Below the pieces are notes generated by a model, which was not told the origin of the DNA, made no database searches, and was given only the letters and a program-made list of their open reading frames with translations. DNA of 21,129 nucleotides from Candidatus Jorgensenbacteria bacterium RIFCSPLOWO2_12_FULL_42_11 (GTDB taxonomy: Bacteria > Patescibacteriota > Minisyncoccia > UBA6257 > MFKM01), in assembly GCA_001779575.1 (NCBI GenBank), contig MFKM01000019.1, forward strand, positions 3,867 through 24,995, in the 5' to 3' direction. The position numbers and the translations under genes were made by a program. This document shows, in pieces, positions 7,545 to 14,686 of the stretch (positions are counted from its first letter, which is position 1; every line of letters starts with the position of its first letter).

Positions 7545-8018
7545 CTAGAAAATATCTTTTGGCTTGAACAATTTTCTAATTCCCAAACCGCTGATCGGCA
7601 AAGCGTTTTTGTCAACAATCTTTAAGCCGTTATAATCTTTTGGATTGTGGGAAGCGGTAATCATTAGGCCGCCGCCGGCTTTTAGTTTTTTTACCAAAAA
7701 ATAAAACATCGGTGTCGTGGCCAAACCAACTTTAATAGCTTTTAGCTTTGAGTTTTGAGCTTTTAGTTGACCGAGAACTGCCTTATACAAACTCGGCGAA
7801 CTTGGACGGATGTCGTGGGCGACCACTATTTTTAATTTTGAACTTGGGATTTGTCCGCCTGCGGCGGATCCACCTCTGGCGGAGAATTTGGGATCAAAAT
7901 ACAATGCTAAACGACGGGCAATCTCCGAAATAATTTTTTCGTTAATTTCGGACGGATATTTCCCCCTAATATCATTAGCCTTAAAAATTTCGGGTTTGAT
8001 TTTTTCCGCGGTTGTCAT
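7545..8018 (-). CDS. truncated phosphomannomutase/phosphoglucomutase, domain I only
   Basis: 157 residues matching the first domain of the alpha-D-phosphohexomutase family: FKANDIRGKYPSEIN at the N-terminus, VVAHDIRPSSPSL, GLATTPMFYFLV, and the phosphoserine loop TASHNPKDYNG (121-131, Ser123). The full enzyme is about 450 residues and needs four domains; here a TAG follows shortly after domain I and the downstream DNA is the end of murC, so the metal-binding, sugar-binding and C-terminal domains are absent. It is probably a decaying remnant, though no frameshift is seen and a free-standing domain cannot be excluded. Residues about 46-61 (SARGGSAAGGQIPSS) come from an inserted double palindrome. 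Confidence 0.75.
   Translation of the reverse strand: MTTAEKIKPEIFKANDIRGKYPSEINEKIISEIARRLALYFDPKFSARGGSAAGGQIPSSKLKIVVAHDIRPSSPSLYKAVLGQLKAQNSKLKAIKVGLATTPMFYFLVKKLKAGGGLMITASHNPKDYNGLKIVDKNALPISGLGIRKLFKPKDIF
7840..7894. repeat. double GC-rich palindrome C in pgm with flanking direct repeats
   Basis: Two tandem 15-bp hairpins, TCCGCCTGCGGCGGA (7854-7868) and TCCACCTCTGGCGGA (7869-7883, one mismatch), are bordered by near-identical 11-bp direct repeats GAACTTGGGAT (7840-7850) and GAATTTGGGAT (7884-7894). It is read in frame within the truncated mutase. Confidence 0.7.
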
Positions 8019-8024
8019 CTTGAT

Positions 8025-8041
8025 AATTCTAAATTAGAATT
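8025..8041. repeat. 17-bp palindrome between pgm and ftsK
   Basis: AATTCTAA-A-TTAGAATT fills most of the 29-bp gap between two divergent start codons. It could be an operator or just AT-rich symmetry; no promoter boxes fit in this gap. Confidence 0.35.
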
Positions 8042-8047
8042 AATTAA

Positions 8048-10177
8048 ATGGCAAAAGAAAAAAGATTAAAGGCGAAAGAAAAAAATCCAGCGCTTCATCC
8101 CGAAGCCAAAAAAAGCGTTTTCGCGATAATTTTTATCGGCCTGACGGTGTTTTTGCTTTTGGCCAGTTTTAAACAAGCCGGACCGGCCGGTAATTTTATT
8201 TACCGGACATTAAACCGTCTTTTGGGCTGGGGCTATTATCTTTTGCCAACGATTTTACTGATAGCGGCGCTGGCCATTTTAACTTCAAAACAAAAAAAGA
8301 TATTCGGCATTACTTTATTGGGGGCCGTCTTGTTCGTCATTTCCGGCCTGGGCATTATTGATTTATTAGTCCATGGCGCCGGTGGCTTAATAGGAGAATT
8401 TGTCGGCGCCCTGGAAATGCCTTTCGGCCGTCCCGCCAGCCTGGTTATTGCCGTTACCCTGTTGATTTCTTCGGTCATCATTACCTTGAATATCCCCTTG
8501 AGAATCCCCCAACGAATCAAAGAAGAGAAAGCGAAAGAAAAAGAATGGGAAGAAGTTGAAATAGAAGAAACGCCGACCGAAGAAAATCGCGTCATGATAA
8601 CCAAGCCCCAGGAGACCCCTCCGACTAAAAAAGAAAAAGAAGAAAAAAGGGAACAAGCGGAAGAAATCATTATTCCCAAAAAGATTTTAACCTTTAAAAA
8701 TTACATAGTTCCGCCGCTTGACCTGCTTAAATCTTTCAGCGAAAAACCCACCATCGGCGACCTTCGGGCTAATGCCAATATTATTAAAAGAACATTGGAG
8801 GGATTCGGCATCCCGGTAGAAATGGGCGAAATTACCGTTGGCCCGGCCGTTACCCGTTACACCCTCAAACCGGCTGAAGGAGTAAAGCTTTCCAAAATTA
8901 CGGCCTTGAATCAAGATTTGGCCATGACTTTGGCAAGCCACCCCATTAGAATTGAAGCGCCAATCCCCGGCAAATCCCTGGTGGGCATTGAAGTGCCCAA
9001 TAAAGCGGCCGCCTTGGTGAGATTGGGCAGTTTAGTCGCTTCCCCGGAATTTCAAAATTCAGGTTCTCTGGGTTTTGTTTTGGGCCGAGACATTGACGGG
9101 AAACCAATCTTTGCCGATATCGACAGAATGCCCCATCTTCTTATTGCCGGCGCCACGGGCTCGGGGAAAAGCGTTATTATTCATTCTCTTTTGATTTCGC
9201 TTCTTTATAAAAATTCCCCCGCCACTCTTAAGCTTATCCTGATTGACCCGAAAAGAGTGGAGCTTTCAAGCTATGAAGGCATTCCTCACCTTATCGCTCC
9301 GGTCATCACCGAAAATAAATTAGCTATCAATGTCTTCCGCTGGGCGATTCAAGAAATGGATAAACGTTACAAAATACTGCTTGAAGCCGGCAATCGCGAT
9401 ATTCAGAGCTATAATGCCAAAGCCGAGGAGCCGTTGCCTTACATCTTAATCGTCATTGACGAGTTAGCCGATTTGATGGCGGCTTACGGACGGGAAGTGG
9501 AAGGGTTGATTATCCGTTTGGCTCAAATGGCCCGGGCGACCGGCCTTCATCTGGTGGTTTCCACCCAAAGGCCGTCAGTGGAAGTCGTCACCGGCTTGAT
9601 TAAAGCCAACATCACCTCCCGCATCGCTTTGCAGGTAGCCAGCCAGATAGATTCCCGAACCATTCTTGACACGGCCGGAGCGGAAAAATTGTTGGGCCGG
9701 GGCGACCTGCTTTTTGTTTCGTCGGAATTTTCCAAACCGAAAAGAATCCAAAGTTGTTATGTTTCCGAAGAAGAAATAAAAAAAGTGACGAGCTTCACAA
9801 GAACCAACAACGAACCGGAAATAACCGAGGAAGAGCAAGAGAACGAATCGCCGTTATTAAACGACAACCAGAACCAGAACCAGAACCAGAATCAAAATCA
9901 GAAGTCGGCTTTTAATATTTTCAACCAGCCGTCGGAAGATGACGGAGACGAACTGTTTAATGAAGCGCTGGAAGTGGTGCAAGCGGCCAAAAAGGCCTCG
10001 GCTTCGCTGCTCCAGCGTCGCTTGAAAATCGGCTATGCCCGGGCGGCCCGGCTCTTGGATATTATGGAAAACAAAGGAATAATCGGGCCGGGCGAAGGAG
10101 CCAAGCCCAGAGAAGTTTACTTTGATGAAGCCAGCGGATTAGTTGAAGAATCAGAGCCAAATAGCGAACAGCTTTAA
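8048..10177 (+). CDS. ftsK: FtsK/SpoIIIE-type DNA translocase
   Basis: 709 residues. Pumps chromosomal DNA through the division septum at the cytoplasmic membrane. About four membrane segments (22-40, 61-79, 87-107, 128-148), a charged Glu/Lys linker (about 155-210), the alpha and beta motor domains with Walker A GATGSGKS (368-375), Walker B LIVIDELADLM (467-477) and VSTQRPSVEVVTGLIKANI, then a Gln/Asn linker and a winged-helix gamma domain (about 632-695, SLLQRRLKIGYARAARLLD) that normally reads KOPS-type sites. Shorter than E. coli FtsK, like Bacillus SpoIIIE/SftA. The start lies 29 bp from the divergent pgm start and shows no clear Shine-Dalgarno. Confidence 0.97.
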   Translation: MAKEKRLKAKEKNPALHPEAKKSVFAIIFIGLTVFLLLASFKQAGPAGNFIYRTLNRLLGWGYYLLPTILLIAALAILTSKQKKIFGITLLGAVLFVISGLGIIDLLVHGAGGLIGEFVGALEMPFGRPASLVIAVTLLISSVIITLNIPLRIPQRIKEEKAKEKEWEEVEIEETPTEENRVMITKPQETPPTKKEKEEKREQAEEIIIPKKILTFKNYIVPPLDLLKSFSEKPTIGDLRANANIIKRTLEGFGIPVEMGEITVGPAVTRYTLKPAEGVKLSKITALNQDLAMTLASHPIRIEAPIPGKSLVGIEVPNKAAALVRLGSLVASPEFQNSGSLGFVLGRDIDGKPIFADIDRMPHLLIAGATGSGKSVIIHSLLISLLYKNSPATLKLILIDPKRVELSSYEGIPHLIAPVITENKLAINVFRWAIQEMDKRYKILLEAGNRDIQSYNAKAEEPLPYILIVIDELADLMAAYGREVEGLIIRLAQMARATGLHLVVSTQRPSVEVVTGLIKANITSRIALQVASQIDSRTILDTAGAEKLLGRGDLLFVSSEFSKPKRIQSCYVSEEEIKKVTSFTRTNNEPEITEEEQENESPLLNDNQNQNQNQNQNQKSAFNIFNQPSEDDGDELFNEALEVVQAAKKASASLLQRRLKIGYARAARLLDIMENKGIIGPGEGAKPREVYFDEASGLVEESEPNSEQL
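9866..9901 (+). repeat. hexanucleotide tandem repeat in ftsK (Asn-Gln linker)
   Basis: Four exact AACCAG units followed by AATCAA and AATCAG encode six Asn-Gln pairs between the motor and gamma domains. Changes in unit number would keep the frame. Confidence 0.9.
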
Positions 10178-10227
10178 ATTACGAGAATAAAGGCCGCAAA
10201 CAGCCGGCAAAACCCCAACCGCCAAAA

Positions 10228-10256
10228 TTTTACAAAAAAAATCAGGCGGATATAAT
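10228..10256 (+). promoter_or_regulatory. candidate promoter of the HTH-recA operon
   Basis: TTTTAC (10228-10233), a 17-bp spacer and TATAAT (10251-10256) end 6 bp before the ATG at 10263. The -10 is perfect, the -35 weak, and the message would be close to leaderless. Confidence 0.5.
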
Positions 10257-10262
10257 TAAGAC

Positions 10263-10898
10263 ATGCTGGCTGAAATCCTGAAAGATAAAAACATCACCAT
10301 AACCAAGCTCTCGGAATTAACCGGAATCTCGGAAAGATTTTTGGAATCGCTGGTTGAAGAAAAATACGAAAAATTGCCGCCATCGCCTTATGTCCGAAAT
10401 TATTTTTTTAAGATTGCCGACGTTTTGGGGCTTGACGGACAGAAACTCTGGCAGGAACATCAAAAAAACGCCCAGCTCAAAAAATCCGGCCTGAATGACC
10501 GGCTGCCCCTTAATCGTTACCGCCCCAAACCTTTAAACAAAACTATTGTTTTTTTATCTATGGTTGTCGTTTTGCTTACCGGCTATTTTATTTTCCGATA
10601 CGATTTTTTCCTGGGGAAACCCGCCTTGTCGCTGACGGGACAATTAATGAACTCAAGCGATTTGGTTATCGCCGAACCAATTATTAAAATTGAAGGCCAA
10701 GTGAAATCGGGAGACCAATTAACCATTAACAATGAAAAAGTTTACGTTGACGAAGCCGGTTATTTCCAAAAAGATTTTTCTCTCCAAACCGGATTGAATA
10801 TAATCCAATTCCGAATAAAAAGATTTCTCGGTCGGGAAACAACAATTACTAAACAGGTTTTATATTTACCCAACAATGGACAAGGCCAACCAAGATAA
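10263..10898 (+). CDS. RodZ-like membrane protein with N-terminal helix-turn-helix
   Basis: 211 residues. An N-terminal helix-turn-helix of the Cro/RodZ type covers about 11-60 (ITKLSELTGISERFLESL ending PSPYVRNYFFKIADVLGLD). A basic linker (about 70-92) leads to one transmembrane helix at about 94-112, and a C-terminal external beta-rich domain follows (about 120-205, with GQVKSGDQLTINNEKVYVDEAG, resembling an Ig-like module). RodZ links the MreB cytoskeleton to wall synthesis; here the layout fits but the C-terminal domain differs, so the role is inferred. The last 23 bp overlap recA, implying co-transcription. Confidence 0.8.
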   Translation: MLAEILKDKNITITKLSELTGISERFLESLVEEKYEKLPPSPYVRNYFFKIADVLGLDGQKLWQEHQKNAQLKKSGLNDRLPLNRYRPKPLNKTIVFLSMVVVLLTGYFIFRYDFFLGKPALSLTGQLMNSSDLVIAEPIIKIEGQVKSGDQLTINNEKVYVDEAGYFQKDFSLQTGLNIIQFRIKRFLGRETTITKQVLYLPNNGQGQPR

Positions 10899-11877
10899 AG
10901 ATTTTTCCGATTTAATAGAAAATCTCAAGGATAAATTCGGGGAAGGAGCGATAATGCTTTTGGGGGATCAAAAAATCGCCAAAACTGAAACCATACCCTC
11001 CGGCGCTTTTTCGTTAGACCTGGCTCTGGGAGCTGGCGGTTTGCCGCGCGGCCGGACCGTGGAAATTTATGGCCCGGAAATGTCGGGCAAAAGCACGCTC
11101 ACCCTCCACGCCATCGCCGAACTGCAAAAAAAAGGCGGCAAAGCGGCTTACATTGACGCCGAACACGCTTTTGACATTGATTACGCCAAAAAATTAGGGG
11201 TCAAAACCGACGACCTTTTGCTTTCCCAGCCGGACTGCGGCGAAGACGCTTTAAACATCCTGGAAAGCCTGGTCAGGTCGGGAATGATTGATTTGGTCGT
11301 GGTGGATTCGGTGGCGGCTTTAACGCCGCGAGCGGAAATTGAAGGCGAAATGGGCGACCAATTTATGGGCCTGCAAGCCCGGATGATGGGCCAGGCCATG
11401 AGAAAACTAACCGCCATCGCTTCCAAATCAAAAACCGTCATTATTTTCATCAACCAAATCCGGATGAAAATCGGCATTATGTTCGGCAATCCGGAAACGA
11501 CCCCGGGCGGCCGGGCTTTAAAATTTTTCTCTTCTATTCGGATTGACATCAGGGCAAGAGCCAAGCTCAAAAAAGGCGAAGAAATAGTCGGCCAGATGGT
11601 TGAAGCCAAAGTGGTCAAAAATAAAGTGGCGCCGCCTTTTAAAACCGCCGAGTTTGAAATCATTTACGGCCAGGGAATTTCTCCCGAAGCCGATGTTCTA
11701 AATACCGCCCTGAAATACAACACTGTCGTTAAATCCGGCAATACTTACAGCTTCGGGAAAGAAAAGCTGGGCGTGGGCTTGGAAGCGACTAAAGCGAAGC
11801 TAAAAGAAGATAAAAAACTCTTGGAAGAAATAAAAAAACAAACTTTCGCCGCCGCTCAAACACCGGCTAAAGCGTAA
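10876..11877 (+). CDS. recA: recombinase RecA
   Basis: 333 residues, near the usual length. Forms filaments on single-stranded DNA and drives homologous recombination and SOS signalling. Walker A is GPEMSGKS (66-73; most bacteria have GPESSGKT, so a Met replaces the first Ser), catalytic Glu96 in AYIDAEHAFD, Walker B LVVVDSVAAL, then PRAEIEGEMGD, MGLQARMMGQAMRKL, INQIRMKIGIMFGNPETTPGG (loop L2) and GGRALKFFSSIRIDIR. The C-terminus lacks the long acidic tail seen in E. coli. The ATG at 10876 lies within the upstream gene; no LexA-type operator was recognised. Confidence 0.98.
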   Translation: MDKANQDKDFSDLIENLKDKFGEGAIMLLGDQKIAKTETIPSGAFSLDLALGAGGLPRGRTVEIYGPEMSGKSTLTLHAIAELQKKGGKAAYIDAEHAFDIDYAKKLGVKTDDLLLSQPDCGEDALNILESLVRSGMIDLVVVDSVAALTPRAEIEGEMGDQFMGLQARMMGQAMRKLTAIASKSKTVIIFINQIRMKIGIMFGNPETTPGGRALKFFSSIRIDIRARAKLKKGEEIVGQMVEAKVVKNKVAPPFKTAEFEIIYGQGISPEADVLNTALKYNTVVKSGNTYSFGKEKLGVGLEATKAKLKEDKKLLEEIKKQTFAAAQTPAKA

Positions 11878-11891
11878 ACTCCAACAGAGAT

Positions 11892-12563
11892 TTAATTTAC
11901 CTGGCACATCTTGGCGGTTACGTAAGGGTTGGTTATCGTCGCCGCTACCCCTGAACCCGTTGAACCTGAATCAAAAGTTACAGAATAAGTTGGCACATTC
12001 CCATCTCCTTCTCCATTCGTAGGCCATTGTTGCGCACCGCTTCCTGCACCTGAATATACCGTTACAGGATGAGTATGACTGGGTAAATTTGCTGTGGCTA
12101 TACTTAATGTATCAGAACCACCAGTAGAACCTTGCGTTGCGTTTATCCTTAAAAATTTATTGGCATAGGTTGCCGATGCGTCAGTCGTGCCCGCGGGACA
12201 ACTCCCCGTTATCATCATAAACACCGCCCCGGAAGGCAAAGTTACGCCGGGAGAAGAAGGCGCCTGCCAACTTGCCAATCCAGCGGCATCGGAAGTCAAA
12301 ACCTTGTTTGCGCCCGGAACACCGCCGGTAATTTTTATTTGACCCGCGATTTCCAATTTCGCCCCCGGCGCCGCCGTCCAGATGCCGACATTGCCGGAAG
12401 AATTGATATAAAAAGAATTGGCAGGAGCGCCGGAACCGACACCGACAACGCCGCCTCCGGTAGTCGGATTGCCTGTCGGATTATTAAAAGCCAAAACAAT
12501 AACGCCGACCAGGAGACCGACTACTAAACCCGAACCCAGTTTAAATAAGAAAGATTTAGACAT
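11892..12563 (-). CDS. surface protein with a phage tail-collar-like domain
   Basis: 223 residues. N-terminal hydrophobic segment at about 8-26 (signal or anchor), a Gly-rich linker, then a module with SGNVGIWTAAPGAKLEIAGQ and PGANKVLTSDAAGLASWQ, a pattern known from repeated surface proteins in CPR genomes and phage tail fibres. The C-terminal part (about 108-223) resembles a tail-fibre collar domain: LPSGAVFMMITGSCPAG, then NLPSHTHPV and a closing Gly-rich beta region. Cys122 and Cys220 could form a disulfide outside the cell. It lies 15 bp after yvcK in the same frame, with a TATAAT box in the gap. It converges with recA without a visible terminator. The adhesive role is inferred. Confidence 0.8.
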   Translation of the reverse strand: MSKSFLFKLGSGLVVGLLVGVIVLAFNNPTGNPTTGGGVVGVGSGAPANSFYINSSGNVGIWTAAPGAKLEIAGQIKITGGVPGANKVLTSDAAGLASWQAPSSPGVTLPSGAVFMMITGSCPAGTTDASATYANKFLRINATQGSTGGSDTLSIATANLPSHTHPVTVYSGAGSGAQQWPTNGEGDGNVPTYSVTFDSGSTGSGVAATITNPYVTAKMCQVN

Positions 12564-12572
12564 AATGATGAC

Positions 12573-12578
12573 ATTATA
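12573..12578 (-). promoter_or_regulatory. -10 box before the surface protein gene
   Basis: A perfect TATAAT on the minus strand lies directly after the yvcK TGA and 9 bp before the next ATG. The -35 position (12596-12601, TAAAAA) is poor, so the gene may also be read from yvcK. Confidence 0.35.
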
Positions 12579-13544
12579 TCATGCCTGAAGAAATTTTTTT
12601 ATAATGTTAGCGGTTTTTTCAGCGTCATGCCTGATAAAGCCCCGCGGTCTCATTAAATCAGCCGCTATCAAAATCGGCTTTTTGTTTGTTTTTTTAAAAT
12701 CGTTTTCCACTAGATATGCCCGTTCCGAAACGTAAGGCCGCAATCTGACGGGCGCGGGTTTTTTGCTGTTGACCGCCACATAATCCAAAACTCCTTTTCC
12801 TAAATAATTTTCCAAGACCCTCAAAAAATCCGAAGCCCGGAAACTATCGGTCTCGCCGTGCTTGGTCATTAAATTGACAAAATAAATAATTTTGGCATTG
12901 GTCTGCTTCAGAGATTTTTTCAGACCCCTCACCAAAAGATTGGGGATCAAACTGGTATAAAGATCGCCAGGACCAATGATAATTAAATCAGCCGCCAGAA
13001 TTTCTTTTTCGGCTTCGGAATTTAATCTCGCCGTTGGTTTTAACCAAACTTTTTTTATCTTTAAATGGCCATCGTGTCGCGGAATATCAATATTGCTTTC
13101 TTTGGAAACAATCTGGCCATTTTCTAATTTAGCGTGAAGCCGGGTGTGCTGAAGCGTTACCGGTATCACTTTTCCTTTTAAAGCAAAAATTTTACTGGCT
13201 TCTTTTATCGCCTTGTCAAAACTGCCGGTAATCCGTTCCAAGGCGGCAATCATTAAATTGCCAAAAGTGTGACCGGCTAAGCCCCGACCTTCTTTAAAGC
13301 GATAATTAAAAAGCTCGGATAAAATTTTGTTATCCGAGCAAGCTAAAGCAACAATGGCTCGACGAACATCGCCGGGCGGCAAAATCCCAAATTCTTCCCG
13401 TAAAATCCCGGTAGAGCCGCCGTCATCAGCCATGCTAACAATAGCCGAAACATCGTCAAAATAATTTTTTAAGCCGTTGAGAACGGAAAAAATTCCCGTT
13501 CCGCCGCCGATAACGACAATCTTTTTCTTCTCTTTTTTTATCAC
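12579..13544 (-). CDS. yvcK: YvcK/CofD-family gluconeogenesis factor
   Basis: 321 residues, usual for the YvcK group, which binds UDP-sugars and is needed for wall homeostasis and growth on gluconeogenic carbon in Bacillus. Visible are the nucleotide-binding GGGTGIFSVL (13-22), SMADDGGSTGILREE, PGDVRRAI, LAGHTFGNLMIAAL, IIGPGDLYTSLIPNLLV and a C-terminal IRHDAEKTANII. The Rossmann-like fold and these motifs are diagnostic. The start is a GTG whose last bases overlap the TGA of the upstream gene (GTGA), giving translational coupling; an AAGGA precedes it. It ends in TGA, which shows that UGA is a stop here. Confidence 0.94.
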   Translation of the reverse strand: MIKKEKKKIVVIGGGTGIFSVLNGLKNYFDDVSAIVSMADDGGSTGILREEFGILPPGDVRRAIVALACSDNKILSELFNYRFKEGRGLAGHTFGNLMIAALERITGSFDKAIKEASKIFALKGKVIPVTLQHTRLHAKLENGQIVSKESNIDIPRHDGHLKIKKVWLKPTARLNSEAEKEILAADLIIIGPGDLYTSLIPNLLVRGLKKSLKQTNAKIIYFVNLMTKHGETDSFRASDFLRVLENYLGKGVLDYVAVNSKKPAPVRLRPYVSERAYLVENDFKKTNKKPILIAADLMRPRGFIRHDAEKTANIIKKFLQA

Positions 13545-13888
13545 TGATTTAATTCCTTAAAAATTTCATCAATAGCGTTGCCGGTGGAACTGCCGGTTCC
13601 CGTTTTGCCCAACAAATCGCTTTCCTTGTTTAAATCCGAAAAACCGAACATTTCTTCAAAACTGGCTCCCCATGAATTTGGAACCGAGCTCGTAGTGGCC
13701 GGAGAAGTTGAAGAAGTTGAAACCGGCGCGACGGGAGCCAGAGAAGCGGCGCTATTTTTTTCTATTTCAGGAGAGGAGCTTCGCGGTTGCGGTTTAGAAA
13801 AATTACCAACAGGAAAAGAAAAAGCCACCAAGCCAAAAACGGTAATAACAACAACAAAACCGATAAATATTTTTTTATAAATTTTCAT
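13541..13888 (-). CDS. small membrane-anchored Ser/Thr/Pro-rich protein, function unknown
   Basis: 115 residues, not recognised. A hydrophobic segment at about 6-24 (KIFIGFVVVITVFGLVAFSF) follows a basic start and could be an anchor or signal peptide. The rest is low in predicted structure and rich in Ser, Thr, Pro and Ala (about 30-70), then has a short acidic/aromatic segment (SWGASFEEMFGFSDLNKES) and a C-terminal helix DEIFKELNQ. Stop and yvcK start overlap as GTGA, so the two are co-translated. tRNA-His lies 8 bp upstream of its ATG, so processing of the tRNA could shape the mRNA 5' end. It may act with YvcK, but this is inference. Confidence 0.75.
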   Translation of the reverse strand: MKIYKKIFIGFVVVITVFGLVAFSFPVGNFSKPQPRSSSPEIEKNSAASLAPVAPVSTSSTSPATTSSVPNSWGASFEEMFGFSDLNKESDLLGKTGTGSSTGNAIDEIFKELNQ

Positions 13889-13896
13889 TTTTTCGG

Positions 13897-13968
13897 GGAG
13901 ACATAGGGGATTTGCACCCCTGCCGAAGGCTCCACAAACCTTTGTGCTGCTGCTACACCAATGTCTCC
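13897..13968 (-). tRNA. tRNA-His(GUG)
   Basis: Read on the minus strand: acceptor GAGACAT/ATGTCTC, D stem GTGT/GCAC, anticodon stem AAGGT/GCCTT around TTGTGGA (anticodon GTG), T stem AGGGG/CCCCT around TGCAAAT. The span includes G-1 (13968) opposite C73 (13897), the identity element of tRNA-His. CCA is not encoded. Its 5' end overlaps the last codons of the HNH gene. Confidence 0.95.
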
Positions 13969-14450
13969 ATTAATTTCTGGTTCTCCTTTATATTATGATG
14001 AACCAAATGATGACAATTATAACAGAGCCAAATCAAATTTTCCACTCTGCTATTATTTCTGTTTCTATCAATATGATGCACGGCTAATAATCTTTCGTCT
14101 CTTATTCCACATCTTTTACAGATTTGAGGCCTATTCTGACGAAGTAATATGTCCCTATAAATACTTCCACCTCCTTTCCAATTTGAATGGTTGCTACCTA
14201 TATATATGATAGAATTTCTCCAAATTGTTTGGCAAGATTTACTACAAAAATATTTTTTGCTCTTTGACCTTTTAAGATTTTTCAGCGTTCTATAGATCTT
14301 CTTTTTACAAAGGAAACACTCAACGAACCTTCCATTTTTAAGACTTTCATGTTGGCATTTTATTGAACAATATTTGCCCCATCCCTTTTTTATCCAATTT
14401 GGTTTCGCATAAAAATCATTTCCGCATGTTTTACATTTCATGGTGGGCAT
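13953..14450 (-). CDS. free-standing HNH homing-type endonuclease
   Basis: 165 residues from the ATG at 14450 (an ATG at 14441 is equally possible). Two Cys-rich treble-clef-like motifs open the protein (CKTCGNDF with CSIKCQ, then CFLCKK with CSKSCQTIW), followed by SNHSNWKGGG, common ahead of HNH domains in phage enzymes. The HNH core comes last: CKRCG, LLAVHHIDRNRNNSRVENLIWLCYNCHHLVHH, with paired Cys for a structural zinc and His-His-Asn for the metal-dependent nicking site. Its TAG stop falls in the D-arm of tRNA-His, 16 bp into that gene. A longer frame back to 14585 crosses a terminator and is unlikely. Promoter at 14458-14486. Confidence 0.88.
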   Translation of the reverse strand: MPTMKCKTCGNDFYAKPNWIKKGWGKYCSIKCQHESLKNGRFVECFLCKKKIYRTLKNLKRSKSKKYFCSKSCQTIWRNSIIYIGSNHSNWKGGGSIYRDILLRQNRPQICKRCGIRDERLLAVHHIDRNRNNSRVENLIWLCYNCHHLVHHNIKENQKLMETLV

Positions 14451-14457
14451 ATTATTT

Positions 14458-14486
14458 ATAATATACTGAAAATTACTAAAAGGCAA
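14458..14486 (-). promoter_or_regulatory. candidate promoter of the HNH gene
   Basis: Minus-strand TTGCCT (14481-14486) and TATTAT (14458-14463) are 17 bp apart. The start site would fall at or very near the ATG at 14450, so the message would be leaderless or use the ATG at 14441. Confidence 0.45.
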
Positions 14487-14538
14487 GCAACTAGATTCTG
14501 ATTTTATCCACAACACATGGTGCTTCCGTAGAAAAATA

Positions 14539-14570
14539 AAAAGGCAGACTATAATTTTAGTCTGCCTTTT
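14539..14570. terminator. Rho-independent terminator after yraN
   Basis: A 13-bp perfect stem, AAAAGGCAGACTA with TAGTCTGCCTTTT, and a 6-nt loop. It has an A-tract and T-tract on each side, so it can act on minus-strand transcripts from yraN and shields the HNH gene. Confidence 0.85.
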
Positions 14571-14686
14571 AAGTTCGGCAATCAAAGAATTATCGACTAA
14601 ATCAAAATTTTATTTGGGTTGAGCATGGCAATACCTCTTTCACTCCCTTTTTCACTCCCTTGTCTAATCATTGTATTATTCACATC

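Noticed and set aside
12564..12581. Possible recoding of UGA (yvcK TGA is in frame with the next gene 15 bp on)
   Set aside because: The next gene has its own TATAAT, ATG and signal segment, and the 115-residue gene also ends in TGA with the yvcK start overlapping it. UGA acts as a stop.
14451..14585. 45-residue N-terminal extension of the HNH protein
   Set aside because: It reads through the terminator hairpin at 14539-14570 and lies upstream of the promoter-like boxes at 14458-14486. The composition is unlike the rest.
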